Under the pieces are notes generated by a model. That model was not told the DNA's origin. It searched no databases and saw only the letters and a program-made list of their open reading frames with translations. Below, in pieces: positions 32,421-40,621 of a DNA stretch of 64,000 nt. A program made the position numbers and the translations under genes. Each line of letters opens with the position of its first letter. The first letter of the stretch is position 1. The DNA is from a bacterium (GTDB lineage Bacteria; Elusimicrobiota; Elusimicrobia; UBA1565; UBA9628), in NCBI GenBank assembly GCA_021822495.1, contig JAKAQO010000007.1, positions 1 through 64,000 of the forward strand, read 5' to 3'.

Positions 32421-33029
32421 ATGGATAGAAAACAATCGGCGAAGACGAAAACGGGGTTGGCGACTGGAATAAAAAACAGCTTGGCTTACATCAAGACTTT
32501 CGTGGATGATAAAGGCGTCGCGGCTGTCATGCCAAGCAGCCGCTATTTAGTTGGAAGAACGCTTCGGGCGATGAACTTTAAACACGCTCACAGAATCATC
32601 GAATACGGAGCGGCGGCGGGGGTGATGACGCGGAAAATCTTGGAAGAGATGCCCAAAAGCGCAAAACTCCTTTCCATTGAACTTAATTCTGATTTTTACG
32701 AAAAGCTAAAGTCCATCGAATCTGATTCTAGGATGAGCCTTTATCATGGAGATGTTCGCTGCATTGATTTAATTGCCAAGGAACACGGCTTTTCCATGGG
32801 AGAAGTTGACGTGATTGTGTCGGGAATTCCCTTTGCCTTTTTAAGCCGCGAAGAGAGAACGGAACTTCTGACGAAAACTTCCGCGCTTCTTAAACCCGGC
32901 GGCCGGTTTGTGGCGTATCAAGTCACCACGCACTTAATTCCCATTCTTAAAAATCATTTCCGGGAAGTGAAGACCCAATTGGAAATTAGGAATATTCCAC
33001 CTCATTTTGTCTTTACCGCTATTAAATAA
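32421..33029 (+). CDS. Class I SAM methyltransferase, phospholipid N-methyltransferase-like
   Basis: About 202 residues. M-P-S-S-R-Y-L-V and the SAM-binding I-I-E-Y-G-A-A-A-G-V-M-T resemble PmtA-type and rRNA adenine dimethylase-type enzymes; I-V-S-G-I-P-F-A-F-L corresponds to the N-L/I-P-F motif region. Phosphatidylethanolamine N-methylation is the likeliest activity but only inferred. ATG 32421 used; AAAGGAG lies 13 bases upstream, and an alternative TTG at 32409 is too close to it. Confidence 0.65.
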   Translation: MDRKQSAKTKTGLATGIKNSLAYIKTFVDDKGVAAVMPSSRYLVGRTLRAMNFKHAHRIIEYGAAAGVMTRKILEEMPKSAKLLSIELNSDFYEKLKSIESDSRMSLYHGDVRCIDLIAKEHGFSMGEVDVIVSGIPFAFLSREERTELLTKTSALLKPGGRFVAYQVTTHLIPILKNHFREVKTQLEIRNIPPHFVFTAIK

Positions 33030-33067
33030 ATAGAAGATTAAAAAGAGGCTTTGCCGTTTTATTTTAG

Positions 33068-35062
33068 ATGGCCATGCGCATCGCTGAAATCGCTTTTCCT
33101 ATTCCGCTGGACCGCACCTTCCATTACTTGGCCGGTGATTTCTCCTTGAAGCCCGGAATGCGGATTAAGGCTTCCTTTGGGCCTCGAAAGCTCGCGGGCT
33201 TTGTGGTTTCGGTCTTTGAGGGAGAGCCGGTTCGTCCGCTCAAACCCATTGAAGAAATTTTGGACCCCGAGTCGCTCCTTGAAATAGAGGGATTTAATTG
33301 CGCCTTATGGATGTCTAAACGCTACGGGGCGCCTTTGGGAGAATGCCTCAGGGCTTTTTTGCCAAGCTTTATTAAAGATTTGTCTTTAAACTCGCGCCGG
33401 AAAAAGAAAATTTCCGAACCCAAGAAAAAAATTTCGGAGAGCCGTCCGAAATTTGTTTTAACCCCGGATCAAGAGGCGGCTTTTTCAAAACTTTCCGAAA
33501 GACTGAAGCTCAATCAATTCCACTCCGCTCTTCTCTACGGCGTTCCCGCTTCCGGAAAGACCGAGGTTTATCGCCGATTGATTCTCGAAACTTTAAACTC
33601 CGGGGCTCAGGCTTTGTTTTTGGTTCCTGAAATATCTTTAGCGGGGCCCTTTTTTAAAGAATTTTCAAGCTTGTTTGATTTTCCCGTTGACTTGTGGCAC
33701 AGCCAGGTTTCTCAGGCCCAACGCCGGGGGGCGTGGATGGCGTTAAGAAAGGGCGAGCCGCGGCTCATTGTCGGCGCGCGTTCGGCGGTTCTTTTGCCGT
33801 TTAAAAATTTAAAACTCATCGTCATGGATGAAGAACAGGATGAGTCTTTTAAGCAGGAAGGGCAGATTCCCTATTACCATGCCCGTGACGTGGCGTTTTT
33901 GAGAGCGAAATCCCATGGGGCTCTTCTGGTTTTGGGTTCGGCGACGCCATCGCTAGAGTCTTGGAGTAAAACTGAGAAAGGAGAATCGGAACTCATCGAG
34001 ATGTCTCGGCGAGTTTCTTGGGTTTCGCGTCCTGCGGTCGTGACCGTGAGCCCCCCCGCTCAAGGAAGGACTCTTTCTAACATTCTTATTTCCAAGATTC
34101 AGGAACGTTTGTTCAAAAAAGAGCAAATTATTTTACTGGTCAATCGGAGGGGATTTGCGACGCTGGTTTTGTGCGCCAAATGCGGCTGGGCCGCCCGGTG
34201 CGCTTCCTGCGGGGTCGCTAAAATCGCCCATGAAAATTCAAATGGTGCGATGATTCTTCAGTGCCATCATTGCGACGCCAAAAGCCCTTTGCCGGAGCGT
34301 TGCGGGAAATGCGGACATGCCGTTTTGCGTTCCCTGGGCGCGGGGACCCAGAAAATTGTCAGCGAGCTTCAAATGGTTTTACCAGCGGCTAAGGTTTTGC
34401 GCCTGGACCGGGATTCTTTAAGCGAAGACGCGAAAGAAGAAAAAAAAATATACGAAAGGTTTTTAGACCAAGAGGCGGATATTTTAGTTGGAACTAAGCT
34501 CATCGCCAAAAGTTTTCATTTTCCCCAGGTGACCCTTGTAGGAGTGGTGGATTCGGATTTGATGTTGTCCATGCCGGATTTTAGAGCTTCGGAAAGGGCC
34601 ATGCAGCTTTTAGCCCAGGTGGCCGGACGTTCCGGCCGCGCGGATAAGCCGGGTGAAGTTATTTTACAAACCCTTTCTCCTTCTCACCCGGCGGTATCCG
34701 AAACGATTTCCGGAGACTACACGCGCTTTGCCAAGGAAGAACTCAAAACGCGCAGGGATTTGCGTTATCCCCCTTATTGCGATCTGACAAGACTTGTTTG
34801 GGAATCAGGCGAAAAAAATGGCGCCCGGCAGACCGCCCTAGAGGCTGTTGAAATATTAAAGGAAACGCTTAAGACTTCGGGGCATGAATGCGTCGGCCCG
34901 TCTCCATGCGTCTTGTCGACTCTTCGAGGCCTTTACCGCGAACACCTTTTAATTAAATCTCCTTCCGGTCAATGGGAAGAGGCTTTGACTGCGGCGAGGA
35001 ATTTAAAAGTTCCCAAGGGTGTTTCTCTTAAGATTAACAGTGATCCCTACGATCTTTTTTAA
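33068..35062 (+). CDS. priA: Primosomal replication restart helicase PriA
   Basis: 664 residues. N-terminal 3'-DNA binding domain, Walker A in G-V-P-A-S-G-K-T-E, Walker B-type M-D-E-E-Q-D (usual DEEHD with His to Gln), and the zinc-binding block with C-A-K-C, C-A-S-C, C-H-H-C and C-G-K-C. Later motifs G-T-Q-K-I and Q-V-A-G-R-S-G-R complete the superfamily 2 helicase. It reloads the replisome at stalled forks. Confidence 0.95.
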   Translation: MAMRIAEIAFPIPLDRTFHYLAGDFSLKPGMRIKASFGPRKLAGFVVSVFEGEPVRPLKPIEEILDPESLLEIEGFNCALWMSKRYGAPLGECLRAFLPSFIKDLSLNSRRKKKISEPKKKISESRPKFVLTPDQEAAFSKLSERLKLNQFHSALLYGVPASGKTEVYRRLILETLNSGAQALFLVPEISLAGPFFKEFSSLFDFPVDLWHSQVSQAQRRGAWMALRKGEPRLIVGARSAVLLPFKNLKLIVMDEEQDESFKQEGQIPYYHARDVAFLRAKSHGALLVLGSATPSLESWSKTEKGESELIEMSRRVSWVSRPAVVTVSPPAQGRTLSNILISKIQERLFKKEQIILLVNRRGFATLVLCAKCGWAARCASCGVAKIAHENSNGAMILQCHHCDAKSPLPERCGKCGHAVLRSLGAGTQKIVSELQMVLPAAKVLRLDRDSLSEDAKEEKKIYERFLDQEADILVGTKLIAKSFHFPQVTLVGVVDSDLMLSMPDFRASERAMQLLAQVAGRSGRADKPGEVILQTLSPSHPAVSETISGDYTRFAKEELKTRRDLRYPPYCDLTRLVWESGEKNGARQTALEAVEILKETLKTSGHECVGPSPCVLSTLRGLYREHLLIKSPSGQWEEALTAARNLKVPKGVSLKINSDPYDLF

Positions 35063-35069
35063 TGCTAAA

Positions 35070-36329
35070 ATGAGCGAGATGGAATTCTTCAAAAAGTCTT
35101 CAACAGATAGTTCTATGTCTAAGAATTCCCAAGGGCATGAGCAATCTATAAAAGCAGGGGAACCTCTTGAGAAACTAACGCGGGGTTGCGTCTCTTTAGT
35201 TGACGCCCAGGAGCTTGAGGCTCTGCTTAAATTGGATAGGCCCTTGCGGATTAAGCTGGGCGTGGACCCGACTTCGCCGGACCTGCATTTAGGTCACAGC
35301 GTGGCCTTATCCAAATTGCGGGCTTTTCAAGATTTAGGACACATGGCTGTTTTAATTATCGGAGACTTTACGGCTTTAATTGGAGACCCTTCCGGGCGCG
35401 ATTCGACGAGGCCATCCTTGGGCGTTGATGAAATTAAAAGAAACGCCGAGACTTATAAAGCCCAGGCTTTTAAAATTTTAGATCGGAATAAAACGGAAAT
35501 TCATTACAATTCCGAGTGGCTAAAATTCTTTATGAGCGAAGGCCTTCTTTCTGCGCTTAAATCAATCACGGTCCAGCAGGTGTTGGCGAGAGAAGATTTT
35601 AAGCAGCGGTTGAAGGACAATTCTCCATTGACGATGCTGGAAACCCTCTATCCCGTTTTTCAGGGTCAGGATTCGGTCGCGGTTAAATCGGACATCGAAC
35701 TGGGCGGAAATGATCAGCTGACTAATCTCTTAATGGGACGAAAAATGCAGGAGTTGGCGGGACAAAAGCCCCAGGTCATTATGACTGTTCCCCTTCTCGT
35801 CGGTCTTGACGGGGTCAAAAAAATGTCAAAATCTTATGGGAACGCGATTGGGCTGACCGAAAGCCCTCGGGACATTTTTGGGAAGACCATGTCTTTGTCG
35901 GATGATCTCATGATGAATTATTACGAACTTCTGACTGCTTTGAATTTGGATGAAGTTCGAGCTCTCCATCCCATGGAGGCAAAGAAAAATTTGGCCCAAC
36001 TTTTAACCGCGCGCTTTCACGGAGAAGAATCCGCCTCTAGCGAGCGGGCTTTTTTTGAGGAGACGTTTTCAAAAAAAAATATCCCTCAAGACATTCCCAC
36101 TGCCACTTTTTCCCCTTCGGTGAGCCTCGTTGAGATGATTCTGAAATCCGGGGCGGCCAAATCCAAAAACGAGGCGAGACGGCTTTTGGACCAAGGAGCC
36201 GTCAAAATAGATGGAACTAAGGTGATGGAAGATAGGCCTTCGCATCTTCCGCAAAAATTTACCTTACAGGCGGGGAAACGTCATTTTTTGTCGGTCGAAA
36301 TTATATCGGAAAAAGAGGAGATTAAATGA
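35070..36329 (+). CDS. tyrS: Tyrosyl-tRNA synthetase
   Basis: About 419 residues. Class Ic signature H-L-G-H-S (HIGH), G-G-N-D-Q in the tyrosine pocket, K-M-S-K-S-Y-G-N, and a C-terminal S4 RNA-binding domain with E-A-R-R-L-L-D-Q-G-A-V-K. ATG 35070 lies just after the priA stop; another ATG at 35079 is possible, and neither has a strong ribosome binding site. A polar, Ser/Lys-rich N-terminal stretch precedes the core. Its stop overlaps the FecR gene. Confidence 0.93.
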   Translation: MSEMEFFKKSSTDSSMSKNSQGHEQSIKAGEPLEKLTRGCVSLVDAQELEALLKLDRPLRIKLGVDPTSPDLHLGHSVALSKLRAFQDLGHMAVLIIGDFTALIGDPSGRDSTRPSLGVDEIKRNAETYKAQAFKILDRNKTEIHYNSEWLKFFMSEGLLSALKSITVQQVLAREDFKQRLKDNSPLTMLETLYPVFQGQDSVAVKSDIELGGNDQLTNLLMGRKMQELAGQKPQVIMTVPLLVGLDGVKKMSKSYGNAIGLTESPRDIFGKTMSLSDDLMMNYYELLTALNLDEVRALHPMEAKKNLAQLLTARFHGEESASSERAFFEETFSKKNIPQDIPTATFSPSVSLVEMILKSGAAKSKNEARRLLDQGAVKIDGTKVMEDRPSHLPQKFTLQAGKRHFLSVEIISEKEEIK

Positions 36330-37102
36330 AAATGAAAAGAGTCGTGCATCTAGTTGTTGCCGCGGTGATGGGTCTTTCGTTTCTTTCGGTAAAGGCAAAC
36401 GCTCAGGGTCAGCCAAGTTCATGGGATGCGAGAATTACTTCTCTTCAAGGGAATGTTAATTTCTATCCGGCGAGTTCTCCCAAGCAGGGCTATGTCGCGG
36501 TTTCTGGCCTTCCGCTCAAATCTGGCGATCGAATCGTGACGAATGCCGGTTCTCAAGCCCAAATCGCCTTTAACGGGAGCGGCGTGGTCACTTTAACGCC
36601 TAATTCCAGTTTCACGGTTAAAGCGCTCAGCCAATCCAAAACTTCTCTTTTTCTAGGGATGGGAAACATCATCGCGAAGTTTGATCACCTCTTGTCCGGT
36701 CAGAATCTCCAGGTTCAGACTCCGATGGCGGTTGCCGCTATTCGCGGGACGGAATTTGGCGTAGGCTTTTCCAAAGCCTCTGGCGCCAAGGTTGGGGTTT
36801 TCGACGAGGGAAAAGTCGAAGTGACCAATCATTCCGGCCATGAGTTTTTAAAACCGCATCAGGAGTTGGCGGTGAAATCAAAAAATGGAAAATTGTCTCA
36901 TCCAAGGCCTCTTCACTATTTCTTGAGATATAACAAGCAGATGGCGGCCATTCGCAAATCCTTGGCGGCGGTACGTTTAACTTGGAAACAAACCCATAAA
37001 GATGTTTTTAGACAGCAAGGCCCGGATCGCCAAAAAGTCCGAAAGCAGCTGATGCAAAAAATGAAAAAATTGGCGCAATCTAGACATCACCATCACTCAT
37101 AA
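36326..37102 (+). CDS. Secreted FecR-domain protein
   Basis: 258 residues with a signal peptide (A-N-A-Q-G site near residue 27). The FecR core is visible: G-N-V-N-F-Y-P then L-K-S-G-D-R-I-V-T, L-T-P-N-S-S-F-T-V and the I-R-G-T-E-F-G-V motif, V-F-D-E-G-K-V-E-V. No kinase, sigma or TonB gene adjoins it, so this is a stand-alone periplasmic or surface domain, not a classical iron regulator. The C-terminus is basic and ends in four His. Start overlaps the tyrS stop (ATGA). Confidence 0.8.
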   Translation: MKMKRVVHLVVAAVMGLSFLSVKANAQGQPSSWDARITSLQGNVNFYPASSPKQGYVAVSGLPLKSGDRIVTNAGSQAQIAFNGSGVVTLTPNSSFTVKALSQSKTSLFLGMGNIIAKFDHLLSGQNLQVQTPMAVAAIRGTEFGVGFSKASGAKVGVFDEGKVEVTNHSGHEFLKPHQELAVKSKNGKLSHPRPLHYFLRYNKQMAAIRKSLAAVRLTWKQTHKDVFRQQGPDRQKVRKQLMQKMKKLAQSRHHHHS

Positions 37103-37111
37103 TTAAGAGTC

Positions 37112-38722
37112 ATGCCTGTTTTGGAAAAAGCAGAGGAAAAAGAAGCCTTTACCCCTTCGACCTTGTCGGGAATTCCGGCCCGTTTAGTTTACGGGCCGGA
37201 AGATATCTCTCGGGTTGATTTCGAGACGGCGATTGGCCGTCCTGGGCGATATCCCTACACTCGGGGACTTAAGAGCGGGGGGTATCGCACGGGACACTGG
37301 ACAATGCGGCAGTTCGCTGGACACAAGACCGCGAAAGATACCAATGAGCGTTTTAAGTATTTGCTTTCGCACGGCGAAACCGGCCTTTCCACCGCCTTTG
37401 ATCTGCCGACATTAATGGGGCTTGATTCCGATGATCCTCGTTCCTTGGGAGAAGTCGGCCGGGAAGGCGTGGCAGTGGATAGTTTGGCCGACATGGAAGT
37501 TTTGTTTTCCGGCATCGACATCGCGAAAGTTTCGACCTCCATGACGATTAATTTGCCGGCGCCAATTCTTCTCTGCATGTATTTGGCGGTGGCTAAAAAA
37601 CAAGGCGTTCCCTTTAAGCGCGTTCGCGGGACTTGTCAGACCGATATTCTCAAGGAATACATCGCTCAAAATGAGTATCTTTTTCCCCCTGAAGCGTCCT
37701 TGCGGATTGTTTTAGACACGATTGAATTTTGCGTGCGGGAAGTTCCCCGCTTTTATCCTATTTCTATTTCCGGCTATCATATCCGGGAAGCCGGCGCCGA
37801 TGCGGTTCAGGAATTGGCTTTCACCTTGGCCGATGGGCGGGAATACGTCGAGCGTTTAATCAAAAGAGGGCTTAAGGTAGATGATTTCGCTTCCCATCTT
37901 TCGTTTTTCTTTGATGTTCACAATTACTTTTTTGAGGAAATCGGAAAATTGCGGGCGGCGCGGAGAATCTGGGCGACGATGATGAAAGAAGAATTTGGGG
38001 CTCAGAAAGAAATTTCCTGGATGCTTCCCATGCACTGCCAAACCGCCGGCGTGAGTTTGACGGCGCAGCAGCCCTTGACCAACATTGTGCGCGTGGCTTA
38101 TCAGGCTTTGGCCGCAGTTTTAGGCGGAACGCAGAGCTTGCACACTAATTCCTATGACGAGGCTTTGTCTTTGCCAACCGATCAGGCGGTGCGCTTGGCC
38201 TTAAGAACCCAGCAAATTCTGGCCTTTGAAAGCGGGGTGACCGATACCCCGGATCCTTTTGGGGGTTCTTATTACTTGGAGTCTTTAACGGATGAAATTT
38301 TCTCCCGCGCCTCCGCTTTAATGCGAAAAATCAAGGAATTGGGAGGCGTGGTTCCCGCCATTGAAAAAGGGTTTTTTCACCGTGAAATTGCCGAAACCGC
38401 TTATCGTTTCGAAGTTGATATCTCTGAAAAAAGAAGAAAAATCGTGGGCGTTAATGTTTTCGCGTCGGATTCCCAAAGACCGAAGATTCTGGAAATTAAA
38501 AACTCAGTCGAGTCTCGCCAGGTACGGTCTTTAAAAAAATTGCGCAAGTCGCGGGATAATGCGTTGGTTGAAAAAAACCTTCTCCGCGTAAGAGACGCGG
38601 CCAAGGGAACAGAGAACATTCTTCCTTCCATTATGGAAGCAGTCGAGGCCTATGCGACCGTCGGCGAAATCGTTTCCGCCCTTAAAGATTCTTTTGGAGA
38701 ATGTCCTGTCTTTGGAAACTAG
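37112..38722 (+). CDS. icmA: B12-dependent acyl-CoA mutase large subunit, isobutyryl-CoA mutase-like
   Basis: 536 residues, only the substrate-binding TIM-barrel half of the methylmalonyl-CoA mutase family; the cobalamin domain is absent and must come from a separate small subunit not seen here. Two specificity positions point away from methylmalonyl-CoA: T-M-R-Q-F-A-G has Phe where MCM has Tyr, and K-E-Y-I-A-Q-N-E-Y has Gln where MCM has Arg, the pair reported for isobutyryl-CoA mutase. Other family motifs (T-S-M-T-I-N, Y-H-I-R-E-A-G-A, Q-T-A-G-V-S-L-T-A-Q-Q) are intact. Interconverts isobutyryl- and butyryl-CoA if the assignment holds. Confidence 0.75.
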   Translation: MPVLEKAEEKEAFTPSTLSGIPARLVYGPEDISRVDFETAIGRPGRYPYTRGLKSGGYRTGHWTMRQFAGHKTAKDTNERFKYLLSHGETGLSTAFDLPTLMGLDSDDPRSLGEVGREGVAVDSLADMEVLFSGIDIAKVSTSMTINLPAPILLCMYLAVAKKQGVPFKRVRGTCQTDILKEYIAQNEYLFPPEASLRIVLDTIEFCVREVPRFYPISISGYHIREAGADAVQELAFTLADGREYVERLIKRGLKVDDFASHLSFFFDVHNYFFEEIGKLRAARRIWATMMKEEFGAQKEISWMLPMHCQTAGVSLTAQQPLTNIVRVAYQALAAVLGGTQSLHTNSYDEALSLPTDQAVRLALRTQQILAFESGVTDTPDPFGGSYYLESLTDEIFSRASALMRKIKELGGVVPAIEKGFFHREIAETAYRFEVDISEKRRKIVGVNVFASDSQRPKILEIKNSVESRQVRSLKKLRKSRDNALVEKNLLRVRDAAKGTENILPSIMEAVEAYATVGEIVSALKDSFGECPVFGN

Positions 38723-38734
38723 TGTCGTGAGTCA

Positions 38735-38770
38735 GGGTTAAGGCGGGGACAAATCCGTCTTTATGATTAG
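38735..38770. repeat. Dispersed repeat copy D, at the mltG start
   Basis: Carries TTAAGGCGGGGACAAA followed by TCCGTC, similar to the core shared by copies at 40540, 61474 and 62577. The mltG ATG (38763) is inside it. Orientation relative to transcription is opposite to the other three copies. Confidence 0.5.
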
Positions 38771-39755
38771 TTGGAGAGAGTATAAAAAAATTCTTGTCGG
38801 CCTTGCCGTTGTCCTGGTTTTAATATCCCTCCTCCTTTTTGCTTCTCGTCAACCAAAAGAACAAGTGTTGGTTAATCTTCCGCAAGGGGTTTCCGCCGCT
38901 CAAGCCGCGAATATCCTTAAAGAGAATGGAGTGATTACCTCTAAGTTGGTTTTTCGCGCGGCGGCGAAATTAACAGGGGTAGACCGCCACATCGAGGCCG
39001 GGGTCTATCAATTAGAAAGACATATGTGGCTCTTTTCTCTTTTGAGAATTTTAGATGAAGGTTCGACTCGGGGCATTAAGGTCGTTATTCCGGAGGGGTT
39101 CTCCGCTCGTCAGATCGCTGAAAGATTAGAAGCCTTGGGCATTTGTCCGGCGATTGACTTTGAAAACTACGTGGCGACTAGAAATCTGGAAGGTTCTTTA
39201 TTTCCTTCCGTTTATTATTTTGATCCCAACACCCCCCCCGCTAAAATCGCCCAGAAAATGGAAGACGAATTTTTTCGCGTGATTGGGGCGGCCTATCAGA
39301 AAGCGAACCCGAAACCCTATCTCAATTTCCGGCAAGCCGTGATTTTGGCGTCCATTATTCAGAGAGAAGCGGTCTTAGACAAAGAAAGGCCGATGATTTC
39401 GGCGGTTTACCTTAATCGCCTGAAATTGCGTATGAAGCTCGAGGCGGATCCGACTGTCCAGTACGCGCTGGGAAAGTGGAAAAAAGAACTCACAAAAAGA
39501 GATTTGAAAATCGATTCACCCTATAACACCTATCTTTACTACGGTCTTCCTCCGGGGCCAATCTGTAGTTTTGGACTTAGTTCTTTTCTCGCGGCTTTAA
39601 ATCCAGCCCAAACGGACGCTCTTTATTTTGTCTCAGACGGGGAAGGCGGTCACCGCTTTGCCGCGACGAATGAAGAGCATATGCGCAATAAAGAACTGTT
39701 TAAGGAAACCGTGCGGAGAAATAAAGAAAAACAAGCCGCCGGTTTTTCTCATTGA
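38763..39755 (+). CDS. mltG: Endolytic murein transglycosylase MltG
   Basis: 330 residues. One N-terminal membrane helix (residues 9-27), a LysM-like region, then the YceG domain with the catalytic Glu in A-S-I-I-Q-R-E-A, L-E-A-D-P-T-V-Q-Y-A, D-S-P-Y-N-T-Y and G-L-P-P-G-P-I-C. It cleaves nascent glycan strands and sets their length. No ribosome binding site is evident before ATG 38763, which lies in a repeat element. The stop codon overlaps the -35 box of the next gene. Confidence 0.92.
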   Translation: MISWREYKKILVGLAVVLVLISLLLFASRQPKEQVLVNLPQGVSAAQAANILKENGVITSKLVFRAAAKLTGVDRHIEAGVYQLERHMWLFSLLRILDEGSTRGIKVVIPEGFSARQIAERLEALGICPAIDFENYVATRNLEGSLFPSVYYFDPNTPPAKIAQKMEDEFFRVIGAAYQKANPKPYLNFRQAVILASIIQREAVLDKERPMISAVYLNRLKLRMKLEADPTVQYALGKWKKELTKRDLKIDSPYNTYLYYGLPPGPICSFGLSSFLAALNPAQTDALYFVSDGEGGHRFAATNEEHMRNKELFKETVRRNKEKQAAGFSH

Positions 39756-39780
39756 CAAAGATGCGGAATTGATATAAAAT
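39752..39780 (+). promoter_or_regulatory. Strong promoter of the barrel protein gene
   Basis: TTGACA (39752-39757), 17 bases, TAAAAT (39775-39780). The TGA inside TTGACA is the mltG stop codon. The leader of about 28 bases contains AAGGAG before the ATG, consistent with high expression of an envelope protein. Confidence 0.8.
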
Positions 39781-39814
39781 TCTAGGGATATAAATTTTTA
39801 AACAAGGAGATAAA

Positions 39815-40474
39815 ATGAAACAATGCAAGAGTCGTTGGTTTGCCGTCGCCGTGTTGGGGGCGTTTTGCCTTTGTTTGGGCGTTTCTCAAGCCCATGCGGC
39901 CAAACATAAGAAAAAGCACAAAGCTCAAGTCGAGCAGTCTTCTGATTCCGCAGCCTCTCAAAGCCAAAGCTCTGGAAATACCTACGTCAATGTTGGAAAA
40001 GTTGGATTTGGTCCTTCCTTGGACTCCGCCTTGGTTCCGCTGACAACGGAAAGCGGTGAATCCGAGCAATGGGGAACTCTTGACGGGAGGTATTGGGTCA
40101 ACAGCAGATTCGGATTCGATGGGGGTTATGGTTTGGGTTTCCCTCAGATCAGCCCTAAGAGCGCGACCTTGATTTCCTTTCGGGCGGAAGGGATGATGGC
40201 GATTAAGGAAACCCACCAGAATATTTTCTATGCCGACGCGGAAATCCTTCCGATGTTCACCACCGGAACTGGAAGCAGCACCTCTTTCTGGGGAATTCAA
40301 GGGGGAGTCGGCCTTGAACATGCGGTCAAAGATATGCCCGTTAGTTTTTACACGGAATGGGAGCCCTTATCCATTGATATTTTCTCCGCTGGCGGTGGCG
40401 CTTCCTCAAATACCAGTTTGGGTATTTTAGGTGGAATTATGAATTTCACCATTGGACTCCGTTACTACTTCTAA
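39815..40474 (+). CDS. Outer-membrane beta-barrel-like protein
   Basis: 219 residues: signal peptide ending A-H-A-A, a Lys/His-rich then Ser/Gln-rich linker (residues 30-55), and alternating aromatic/small-residue strands ending in G-L-R-Y-Y-F, a C-terminal Phe expected for Bam-inserted barrels. Monocistronic with its own strong promoter and terminator, so probably abundant. No specific family recognised. Confidence 0.6.
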   Translation: MKQCKSRWFAVAVLGAFCLCLGVSQAHAAKHKKKHKAQVEQSSDSAASQSQSSGNTYVNVGKVGFGPSLDSALVPLTTESGESEQWGTLDGRYWVNSRFGFDGGYGLGFPQISPKSATLISFRAEGMMAIKETHQNIFYADAEILPMFTTGTGSSTSFWGIQGGVGLEHAVKDMPVSFYTEWEPLSIDIFSAGGGASSNTSLGILGGIMNFTIGLRYYF

Positions 40475-40487
40475 GTTAAGAAAAGAC

Positions 40488-40527
40488 AACCCGGGTGGGC
40501 GTCGTGTCCGCCCGGGTTTCTTTTTTT
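40488..40527 (+). terminator. Rho-independent terminator after the barrel protein gene
   Basis: AACCCGGGTGG (40488-40498) pairs with CCGCCCGGGTT (40508-40518) with one wobble, followed by TC and seven T residues to 40527. Confidence 0.88.
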
Positions 40528-40539
40528 GTTAAACTATTC

Positions 40540-40597
40540 CTATGCCTTTTCCAATTAGGCTTTAAGGGCGGGTCATTGTCTCGACCTTAAGGATATA
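40540..40597. repeat. Dispersed repeat copy C, upstream of secA
   Basis: Read on the minus strand it contains CCTTAAGGTCGAGACAATG, then CCCGCCCTTAAAG and a GGAAAAGGCATAG tail; the core and tail match copies at 61474 and 62577. The CTTAAGG arms can form a hairpin. It ends 25 bases before the secA ATG and includes TATAAA, so it may contribute to the secA leader or promoter. Confidence 0.6.
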
Positions 40598-40621
40598 AAA
40601 GAAAGAGGCTATCTTCCTTCT

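Noticed and set aside
36326-37102. Terminal His run taken as an engineered tag
   Set aside because: Only four His in a basic natural C-terminus, followed by Ser; no vector sequence nearby.
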